Source: Gnetum montanum
Taxonomy: Eukaryota > Streptophyta > Gnetopsida > Gnetales > Gnetaceae
DNA length: 64,000 nt
Assembly (NCBI GenBank): GCA_015680685.1
Contig: MNCI01002879.1
Location: forward strand, 35,800 to 99,799
Reading direction: 5' to 3'
Part shown: in pieces, positions 55,601 to 64,000 of the stretch
How positions within the stretch are numbered: position 1 is the stretch's first letter
How the letters are laid out: every line of letters begins with the position of its first letter
Position numbers and translations under genes: made by a program
The notes under the pieces: model-generated
Database searches by the model: none
Seen by the model: the letters and a program-made list of their open reading frames with translations, nothing else
Told to the model about the DNA's origin: nothing

Positions 55601-56928
55601 CTTGTCCTACCTTAATAACAGATTGTAGAGGTCCTATCATTCAGGTGGCGCAAATATCTTCACTGCTCGAGGATAGAATGCCAGAGTGGTATGACAACAT
55701 TAAAACTTACCTCTTGCATGGTGAACCACCACACGAGTTAACACGCGCAGAGAAAGATGCTAGTCGCAAGCGAGCTAGGCAGTATGTCATCATAGGAGAC
55801 AGTACCCTATGTAGATGCTCTTTTGATGGAGTACTACTTACTTGCATCAACAAAGACCAGGCACAACGCATAGTAGGCGAAGTCCATGAGGGATTATGCA
55901 GAGGACACGTAGCGCCACAAGCCATGGCCTCTAAAATCCATCACTTGGGGTATTATTGGCCATACATAAAAAAAGATTATCTTACAAAAGTTAAGACGTG
56001 CGACACGTGTCAACTTTACGCAAACCTTATACATGTGTCACCTACAGAACTACACAGAACTTAGATCACATGGCCCTTTCAACGATGGGGATTAGGCATT
56101 ATAGGGCCTATCACACCGAAATCTTCCATAGGTCATAGCTTCATAATCACAGCTACTGAGTATTTCATGAAGTGGGTAGAAGCCATTCCTTTGCAGAAGA
56201 TCATGTCTCAATAGATCTGTCATTTCATTCTAGATAACATTGCAACCAGATTTGGTCTCTTGATGACTATCGTAACTGACAACGAGCCACAATTTAGTAG
56301 TATAGAAACCAAATCTTTCTATGACAGTATTGGCATCAAACAATATTTTTCCTCGCCCTATTACCCGCAAGCGAATGGTCAAGCTGAAGCGACAAACAAG
56401 GTCATTATCAACTTACTCAAGAAAATGCTTGACAGCAACAAGAGATGGTGGCATGAAAAGATCCTTTATGTGCTATGGGCGTATCGTACCACATGTAGAA
56501 CAACTACAGACAGTATGCCCTATAGCTTAGTCTATGGATTTGAGGTGGTGCTACCCCTCGAATTACAAGTTTCTTCTCTGCGAATGGTCCTCTCCACGAT
56601 TATAAATAAGGCTCAAGACAACGAGTCTCGGATCATGGATTTGGATTCAATAGAGGAGAAGTGAATACATATGCTTGATACCATCGAAAAGTATCAAGAT
56701 AAGCAGAGGCAGAAGCACCGTCATAATCTTCAACAATGTCCTATCAAGAAGGGAGATTTGGTTCTTAAGGCCGTTCGAAAACTAGTAGGCAAGTTCTCTG
56801 CAAACTGGGAGGGCCCTTTCTTGGTAGCTGATGTGTATGGCAATGGCGCATTCAAGCTAGCAGATATCGATGGCAACGAGTTACCAAATCCCGTGAATCA
56901 TATATATCTGAAGCGGTGCTACATTTAG
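55601..56928 (+). pseudogene. C1 integrase, decayed
   Basis: An open stretch (55579-56064) carries the H2C2 zinc-binding motif VGEVHEGLCRGHVA...GYYWPYI...CDTCQLY. The catalytic core continues as WGLGIIGPITP, where the first catalytic Asp is Gly, then FGLLMTIVTDNEPQF with the second Asp intact (about 56277) and YYPQANGQAEATNKVI with the Glu intact. The C-terminal domain is KKGDLVLKAVRKLVGKF, WEGPFLVADVYGNGAFKLAD, ending LKRCYI at 56928. Stops at 56065 and 56212 and a frame break near 56660. Integrates element DNA in functional relatives. Confidence 0.88.
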
Positions 56929-56974
56929 CTGCATATCCAGTATTAACATCAGGCATGACAACAATCATCTGCTA

Positions 56975-57480
56975 CGATGCTAAACTAGCAACAATCGTCC
57001 GCTACGACACTAAACTGGCAACAACCGTTTGCTACGATGCTAAACTAGCATTCCCCTCATGCATTTGCCATGATGCTAAACTGGCAACAATCGTTTGCTA
57101 CGACGTAAAAATGGAAAGTTGCAATAGTCCGCTACGACGTAAAACTAGCAATGTTGTACAAGTCCACCAAGACATAAAACTAGCATTTCCTGCACGCGTC
57201 CGCCACGACGCTAAACTAGCATCGGTTGTCTGCCAGGACATAAAACTAGCATAGGTGAGTGTTCATCTGCTGAGATGTAAAACTAGCACAGATCTATCCC
57301 TGGGTCACGACATGAAACTGGCATCCAAAACCTAGTCTGCTGAGACCATAAATCAGCTCTACCACTATCCGCTACGACGTAAAACTAGCATTTTTCGGTC
57401 CGTCTAGACTTTAAACTGGGACCATGGTTAGCTGGGACTTAAAACCAGCAACGACAGTCTACCAGGACTTAAAACTATGA
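56975..57480 (+). repeat. C1 3' untranslated tandem array (about 16 units)
   Basis: About sixteen units 29-37 bases long with conserved core ACGAYGTAAAACTAGCA or CTAAACTRGCA and variable linkers such as ACAATCGTCC. Core positions begin near 56981, 57011, 57041, 57076, 57109, 57140, 57175, 57211, 57241, 57278, 57314, 57348, 57380, 57411, 57440 and 57470. The first part is translatable as YDAKLATIV repeats but that is incidental. Tat elements are known for hypervariable 3' untranslated tandem repeats that can seed satellites. Confidence 0.9.
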
Positions 57481-58671
57481 CCTACAGACCGCCATCATGC
57501 AAATCAAGCCAGCGTAATCATCTCTGTGTAGCTGCACAACAAATGGGATGGGATGTTAGGATAGTCCCAGCATCGCGACCTCACAGGTATTCTGCTGATT
57601 CCTCGGATGTGCTGAAAGGCATACTACTGACCCCTCGGAGATGTCGTCACTACCCCCACTATAGCGGTGGCACCTCTAAGAGTTTAGTTTCACCGACCGA
57701 AGCCCTAAAGGAGTTCTCATCAAAAATGACCTTGTGGATCTCTGCTCATCATCATTATTAGGCTCTGGCTTCACAAATTCGCCTAGCTGGTGCTTTGCGT
57801 AACCAGTAAGGTGTGATGAGTCTGATAATCTTTGGCGACGATATGTTGGGCCAAGCGTCAAGGGTGAAGACCCTGGCCTCATGCTACAGTTTCTCCTTCG
57901 TGGCCCACTCACTCTGTCTTGTCCCAAATGGTACTTATTTCAACAACCTCTCTGGTAATTCGACCAAACAATGATGCCCTCTATTTTCTTCTTTGGTTAC
58001 AGGTTAGTTGTTATGAAGATGTCGTTCAAAGATGCATTCATTTGACCGGTGAAATATAGCCAGCGTTTTGAGATGGTCGCCTAGGTTAGCTTGTCCACTC
58101 AGGAGTGCATCCCATTTTTTCCCATAATCCTACCTCTAGTTATTACTTCCCTGCATCTCCACCATCTCTTTCCCTTACGCAAAACGTATATATGCAGCAT
58201 ACGCTTTCCGCATCTGCATTACAATCAAGTCCATGAACCGACGTAACGCAACTCACCTGTTGGATGCCAAAAAAAAATGTGGGTCGACAAAATGGATGAA
58301 ACACAACTCATCCAGGCTGCGCAGATGTAACACAATTTGTCCAGGCAAGCTCCTTCATCTACAAAATGATGGCATAACTCCATGCAAATGCAATCACAGG
58401 AGAAATCCTAAGTTCTTATGTGTGAAAAAACTATACTCACTCATTTGTGTCTTTCCCGAACCTCATTTGAGTCTTCCCCGAACCTTTTTCCTCTTATTGC
58501 TGTAAGAATTCCTTCCCATACGCTTCTATCTTCTGTTCTCCTCGTTTTTGCACTTCTTTGTTGACAAGGTGACACCTGAGTAATCATTGATGAACGTTGT
58601 TGGTACTTTTATCCATCCAGTGTTTCGTATCCTTTGTTGACGTCTTTCAGGCAAGCCCTCTAAACATCAAC
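57481..58671 (+). other. C1 3' untranslated region
   Basis: No gene supported. Mixed sequence with weak partial repeats (TTTCCCGAACCT twice at 58452-58490). Open frames of 80-95 codons here show no domain. Leads to the polypurine tract. Confidence 0.6.
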
Positions 58672-58680
58672 AAAGAGGGG
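58672..58680 (+). promoter_or_regulatory. C1 polypurine tract
   Basis: AAAGAGGGG followed by CCAT and the LTR start TGAAACACC at 58684. Shows that this LTR is the 3' LTR of C1. Confidence 0.78.
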
Positions 58681-58683
58681 CCA

Positions 58684-60265
58684 TTGAAACACCATAGAAA
58701 TTGCAAATCGGCCTAAGGCGAAGATTCACGATCCAGGCAAAAGTTTGCGACAAAAATCCAGAAGACAGAGTAGGGCAAAGGGGGGTGCAGCATCAAGTAT
58801 CCAAGTTTCTTGCAAATTTTAACCTTACTTTGTTTTCTCTCTTTACGCTACATTACACAACATAGCGTAGTGTCGCTCAGCCCGATATCAGAAAGTAACT
58901 TACTTCAGCAATTTTGACGAAGTTTAAAGTTTAAGACTTCTCGCATATTCTACTAAGTCTTTTGTTTAGGACTGAATTTACGCTCCGTTACATAGAGCAG
59001 TGTAACGAGCTTCAAGAAAAGCAATGTCAAAGTCAAAGGAAGCGCGACAGATTGATTTCTTCTTTTTTGCAGATTGGTCGCTTTACACTCATTTTTGCAG
59101 ATTGGTCGCTTTACGCTCATTACACTACGTAGCATAGACAAGCATAATTTATTGTAAAGTTGACCATTTTTATGCTCTATTATGCTTTGCGGCGTGAATG
59201 AGCGTAAAACAGCTTGAATCAACTACTTCCATACTCTACTACGCTCTGCCACAACGAAGCATAAACAAGTGTAATACAACGTAAAGCTGGCTAAAGCAGT
59301 ACCAGATATGCATCTGCTATCCACACGCACAATACGCTGATGAGCGTATTGTGCGTAATCATGAAGTAGCTTTAGCGGAAGTGGTCGACAGTGTACTTTG
59401 CTCCCCTTCCCAAAAATGTGATGTGACATGACCAATTTCAACATAAAGTTTACCAAATCAATGGTATTTTGAAGGTTTGACACACATGTCATCAGGGCCG
59501 TACCTTCTCCACGTACTACCGAACCTATAAGTACTCCAGTTGATGAGGGAACCACAAGAGGAGGCATCTTGGACTTTTGGCAGCATCATCTTTAGCAGAG
59601 ACAAAGACATTTGCTTGAGCATTGGCAGCAGGAGTGATTAGTCCTTTGGCGAAGATAAAGTTCTCTCCATTGGCTATCATTGGCAGTTTTGAGCAGAGAC
59701 TACTGAAGGCAAAAGGAGTAGATCAGAGATCGAGAGATCATTTGGTGTAGTTGGCAAGATCTATTGATTAGAAATAGTTGATCGATAGACATTCAGGCTT
59801 GACCTTCCTTGCATCCCATCTTTGGCTTACGAGGTAGATCAAACTCCATTCTGTAGTCCTTGTTGAATAGTTTTCTTGTTATTTTGTGTATACTTCGCAC
59901 AAGATAAGCGGAGTTTTCCATTAGAAGTTTGTATATAATATACTCAGTTTTTGGATCAAAGTACAGATCTTGGAATTGCATTTTCTTAAATCTGATCCTT
60001 CTTGTCGTGTTGACGTTGTCGTTATTCCAATTTATCTACATCGTTTTCTACTCCTTTTACGATTCATCAAATCAAACTATTTCATGGAATATGTATAATA
60101 TTCATCAATTTATTGATTGAGTAAGTTCCTGTCTGATCGATAGAACCGTTCAGGGCACCGCGGAGTCGTTTTCTCCAGCACAACCCTCGCATGGATCTAT
60201 GGTTAAGACTGTGTACATGGGTTTCGTTCGATTTTTTCCGATGGCCGACGTTTTCCATCATTACA
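58684..60265 (+). repeat. LTR shared by C1 (3') and C2 (5')
   Basis: 1582 bases, TGAAACACC to CATTACA, preceded by a polypurine tract and followed by a primer site. It serves both elements. It includes the block at about 60029-60186 missing from the C1 5' LTR. Aligns with 42888-44288 along its length. Confidence 0.92.
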
Positions 60266-63200
60266 GTTTTCTGGTGCTAGTAGGAGGGCCAGATAAAGCT
60301 TTGATCTATATTTTACAGGTAGCCTTGTAAGCGATCTATACCCACGTCCATAAAAACATAGACGTAATACCTCTAAGGAAGTTTACGAAGAATCCTGAGG
60401 TGTAGATTGGTCACAGTAACGATTCCTTTGGAATCCTACAGGGTAGAAAGCCCAATCATAGTTCTGTTTGGCCATCGCCTTTTAGATCCTGTCGTTTCTT
60501 GTCATTAACTTATCTGAGAAATGGATTCTGTATATGCAACCACTACCGCTATGATCACCACCGACTCGGGTGCCACATTTGTAAATCCCATCAACACCAC
60601 CGGACCAGCTTCTGGTGCCATAGGACCTTAGGGACCATCATGTCGTTCATTGAGATTATAGGGCAAAGACCCTGTATTCACTGTCGTGACTCCTAAAGAA
60701 TATAATTTCATCTACCTCAAGATCTAGGCAAAGCTTACCCTTAGCCAAGTCGAGATTTAGGAAAAACAAAATTTTGAGCTGGTCCACAGAGGGGGTCAAG
60801 ATTTCATCCCTACTGCCTATGACATTATTCCCCTGACTGAACATTATCATGAACTCTTGACCCAACTGGTTATGGCCAGGAGTCAGGCTACACGGTCCAT
60901 GCTAGAACCTTAGAACAGAGAGGAAGAGGAAGATGAATTCGTAGCCCAGTCTGAACACGTGGATTCATACCATACTCTTAGCCCCCATACATACATAAAT
61001 CCCTTGTTTCCTCTCACCGAAGAAGCCACCCATCTCAACTCTGTCACGACCACCCAAATCCACATTCCTGTCATCCCACAGGTCACTACGCAATCATTTG
61101 TCCTGCAAGTGCAAATACCATCTCAGAATAACATGGGGGCAGTCTCATCGCCACGTGTAATTAGCATTCCGTCGGTGGTACCTGCGTCCACTACGCCCTA
61201 TTTCATCCCCCAAGTGCAACCCCATGCCATGCCTACAACCTGCCTGGTACAAAATCTGGTGCAAACCTTATCATTGCTGCCCCCTACAAGGCAACAGATC
61301 ACCACCACTATTCAATTACAGCAATCTGGTCAACAGCCTATGGCTGTTCAGTGGATGCCGCCCATCTCACATAATCAATCTGCATTATACGGTGCGCAAT
61401 CCTTAGCCGCACCTACCATGCATGTCCCACAAATAAACCCACAATACCCTTACAATCTCCATCCTACACACCCGGCAACAGCCAATCCCTCTGCTCAACC
61501 CGGTGGGTGGTGGCTTCCACAGGTTACTCCGTCCACGGGGATAGCCCTTGTAGCATCGCCCGTCAGCCAAACCATCGCGCAATTCCCATTGCCTAGCACA
61601 GTTCTCCCTGTCCAACCCCCAGCTCCTCCTGCACAAAATTCTCCATCAACAAGCCTAGATCAAGCATTTTTACTTATTTAGACCCTCACTAAGGAGGTTA
61701 AGTACCTTAAAGCTGCTGGCTCTGATACCATAGAAATCATGGATTTCTATCAGGATGATCCCATTAGTTCAGTAGTTCCTATGCTATCATTGCCCCTGGG
61801 GATGTCATTACCCCATTTTACTAAATATAATGGGGAAGGAGATCCCAATGCTCACCTGGTTACCTTCAGGTCTGAATCCTTGTTGTTATAGCAATGGCCT
61901 CATACGATCATCCATGTCTTCGCAATGTCTCTGATAGGGAAAGCTTTGGACTGGCATCGAGCACTCCCTCGCTCTTCCATCTCAACCTTGGAAGAGCTCC
62001 TAACACAATTTGTAACTCATTTTAAATACAACTTAAAGTAGGAGGTCACGTTAGATCAACTTATGGAAGTGAAGCAAGATCTACTTGAACCAGTCCAAAA
62101 GTTTATACAGCGATGGAGTGCTACTTTGAATGAAATCCGTGAGCCTATCGCGGAAGCCCATTTGCTGGCTATCTTCAAAGGAGCAGTCAACGATTTCATC
62201 AAGTATAAGCTGTATTATCTTGCCCCTCGCTTGTTAAGTTAGGCTTTCGCCCAAACTAAGAACATCCAAGATGCTGCAGAGGCTAGCAAAGACCCAATGT
62301 ATGTGGCCTATAAAAATGCTAATAATAAGGGTAAGGACAAAGGTAAAGCAACAACAATGACGGTAGCTGCGTTGGCTGAAGGAGCTAAAAATAAGAACAA
62401 GAAGGCCCTCGCGGCGTCCCCCAAGACCATAGCTAGTGCAAGCAGCACCGGTCAAGACACACCTACCCCTGAAAAGCCCCCCAGCCAAAGCCAAACTTTG
62501 AGCGTAAAGATCGCTCAAAGTATACAGCCCTGCCCATAAAACATTTGAAACTGTTGAAAAAACTGTTAGGGGCAGGATACATTCAGAATAAGAAGGTATC
62601 TGAAGAAGCTCTCTAGCATCACAGGCGTCATTGTGAATTACTGAAGAATCCTTCTTTAGCCCTACCTAACGAACCACCAGTTCCGAGGTCTTTTAGGCTG
62701 GACCATTTTTGTGACTACCATCAGTTGTGTGGTCATGACAATGATTATTACTGGGCATTGAAAGATGACATTCAAAGCATGACTGACGATGGTTCTCTGA
62801 AACTAGACGGCAGTAGTCCAACCCATCCCGAAAACCAAGTGTTGCATGTGTACAAAGACCCGTTAAACACAAATAATGCACCGTACACAATCAATGTGGT
62901 AAGTACGGATAGTGAAGGGGAGGTACTACGTAAACAACCCTTTGTTTTACGCGTACCTACTACTTTACCCCAGGGGGCAAGCTCTTCACCAACAGCTAGC
63001 GGAGTCCCGAGGCCACCCTTTGTTATCCGAGCATCCTCTCCAGCTTTAACTCAGCCTCGCGCTAATAGTAAAGCCACGACCACGTCCGCGCCTACCCCTA
63101 AGGCACCTTTTATCCTTAGGGTACCAAAACCATCGGCTGCTCCTTTTATGCAGGGACAAGCTTCTAGCCACCACCATCAATCACCACCAAATAAAAAAAG

Positions 63201-63698
63201 GGAAGGAGACACGTCAGTCAATGCCACCAAAAACCATACTACGCTAGGCTTCCCTAAGCCTAGGCCCTTGGCCTCTGTCCCTGCGCCTATGCCTTCTGGG
63301 CAAGACAAGGGTACAGAAACATAGCCGCCTCCCCTCGGAAGGAAGAAACACAACCCTCCGACTGATGCTATTCTACCTTGGGAAATTCATCTCTTAGGGT
63401 AATGGAAGAAGACAAAGGGGATAAACAACCCAGCTGAGAACGGGACCTCCTCAACGCATTTACGCAAGTTAAGTAGGCTCTGAAATAGAAGAACACAACA
63501 TTGAGCCTCTATGACCTGCTTCTGACATCCCAAAAACACTATGAGGCTATGGTTCGTATGCTGACATCCATACCAGTGGATGAAGGCTTACCAGCAGAAG
63601 AGAAAATGATACATGCTGTCATGCTTCCTCCCACCGCTGAACAACCTAAACCAACCCCTTTGACCACTCATGATAAATCCATCAAAGATGATCCCAAG
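60266..63698 (+). mobile_element. Tat element C2, 5' internal part
   Basis: Primer site at 60272-60288 (TGGTGCTAGTAGGAGGG), then gag and the beginning of the protease region, collinear with C1 44289-47718. Interrupted at 63698/63699 by an Athila LTR (A5) and then by the window end. With C1 it forms a tandem array that shares one LTR. Confidence 0.9.
60521..63698 (+). pseudogene. C2 gag and start of protease region, decayed
   Basis: Same domain order as C1 gag: MDSVYATTTAMITTDSG (60521), a 240-codon open Pro/Gln-rich part (60959-61681), a capsid-type domain (LPHFTKYNGEGDPNAHLVTF near 61810-61868; LIGKALDWHRALP), a Lys-rich linker, FCDYHQLCGHDNDYYWALKD (62710-62770), and a Pro/Ser-rich APFILRVP tail to 63324. 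Then SLYDLLLTSQKHYEAMVRML and SIPVDEGLPAEEKMI of the pre-protease linker. Stops at 60629, 60758, 61889 and 62614 match those in C1; others are unique, for example TAG at 61679 where C1 has CAG. Ends at the A5 insertion. Confidence 0.85.
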
Positions 63699-64000
63699 TG
63701 ATGAGTGGCGAGGTACCCCTACACTCAACCATACGAATACGAGCGTGCACGCGCGATCCTATCGAACTCCACAGACTAAATGCCTTAACGCCATAAGAAA
63801 CAGTTGTAATCGTTCGTTGTCTTCCCAGTCTTGCTTGTAAGTGTCACGGTGTATGGTTAAGCAAGTCTGAGGTATGTGATTTTTTTGGTATTTTCGGCTT
63901 ATCTTCTATGCTATCAGGGGAAAGGGTTGAGAAACTAAGCTAACTCTAACTAAAGATCTAAGTCTAAATTAACTAGCGTCAGCATCCGTTCCCACTTACC
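63699..64000 (-). mobile_element. Athila LTR A5, continues beyond the window
   Basis: Plus-strand text TGATGAGTGGCGAGGTACCC matches the inverted end of solo LTR S1 closely and retains many CpG. It interrupts C2 after ATCCCAAG; the first five flanking bases are CCAAG. Whether it is a solo LTR or the 3' LTR of a complete minus-strand element cannot be told here. Confidence 0.88.

Larger units (their letters stand above)
42888..60265 (+). mobile_element. Tat-lineage LTR retrotransposon C1 with antisense gene
   Basis: Plus-strand element of about 17.4 kb: LTR 42888-44288, primer site, gag (44545-47340), protease (to 48025), a 5.4-kb interval holding an antisense multi-exon gene, then RT, RNase H, a second archaeal-type RNase H, integrase (to 56928), a tandem array, a polypurine tract (58672-58680) and a second LTR (58684-60265). 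The dual RNase H is diagnostic for Tat/Ogre-type elements. All sense frames carry stops and some frameshifts. The right LTR is followed at once by another primer site and gag (C2), giving LTR-internal-LTR-internal. It inserted into A4 RT. Confidence 0.92.

Noticed and set aside
56916-57254. 112-codon ORF with YDAKLATIV repeats
   Set aside because: It is the translation of the tandem DNA array overlapping the end of integrase; the repeat is conserved at DNA level and the frame is lost after 57254.
56975-57480. CRISPR-like alternation of a fixed core and variable linkers
   Set aside because: The context is the 3' untranslated region of a plant Tat element. Linkers are short, partly similar to each other, and unit length varies. 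There are no cas genes, so it is a retrotransposon tandem array.

Overview
This window looks like intergenic heterochromatin from a large plant genome, most likely a vascular plant. It is AT-rich, almost every reading frame is broken by TAG/TAA/TGA stops and frameshifts, and nearly all recognisable coding matter is gag-pol of Ty3/gypsy LTR retrotransposons. Plant origin is supported by Athila-type and Tat-type elements (tRNA-Asp-type primer site; second, archaeal-type RNase H) and by broken copies of plant-like host genes: a CC-NB-ARC disease-resistance gene, a CCR4-like nuclease, an ATG18 fragment and an FCP1-like phosphatase. The species cannot be named from the sequence. No rRNA, tRNA or intact host gene was seen.

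Layout. 1-1255: integrase end of an old gypsy element (+), then about 3.2 kb without recognisable genes. 4458-6047 and 14603-14825: one CC-NB-ARC gene split by Athila element A1 (minus, 6048-14597). Excising A1 plus one target-site copy lets the frame run into an MHD-like motif. 14825-19258: a second, truncated minus-strand Athila copy (A2). 19816-36745: a plus-strand Athila derivative (A3, gag only, target duplication GAAAT). A3 carries two later insertions: a young solo Athila LTR (S1, 22558-23576, CCATG) and element B (26813-36593, CTACC). 36751-37440: decayed CCR4-like nuclease fragment. 37500-42887: another plus-strand Athila (A4), cut by Tat element C1. 42888-60265: C1. 58684-63698: partial second Tat copy (C2) sharing an LTR with C1 and cut in turn by a minus-strand Athila LTR (A5, 63699 to the window end).

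Two elements stand out. Element B has LTRs of about 3.59 kb each around only 2.6 kb of internal sequence encoding gag and an aspartic protease but no RT, RNase H or integrase. Each LTR carries, upstream of its TATA box, host-derived sequence that includes an ATG18/PROPPIN WD-repeat fragment. Element C1 is a Tat-lineage element with a complete but decayed order gag-PR-RT-RH-aRH-INT. Between PR and RT it holds a 4.06-kb antisense gene (52973 to 48912). I can resolve this into eight exons with GT-AG introns and consistent phases: an FCP1/NIF-like HAD phosphatase domain, a middle domain, a coiled-coil region and an acidic tail. Intron retention follows naturally if the gene travels antisense to the genomic RNA. 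It is the best candidate here for something not previously described. A tandem array in the C1 3' untranslated region recurs as short clusters on both sides of this antisense gene.

The elements work as nested layers: host genes hit by Athila, Athila hit by Tat-like elements, and Tat hit by young Athila again. Older layers have lost CpG and gained TAG stops where the related copy has CAG, as expected from deamination of methylated cytosines. Coordinates of decayed coding regions are approximate; LTR ends marked with target duplications and the listed splice sites were read base by base.
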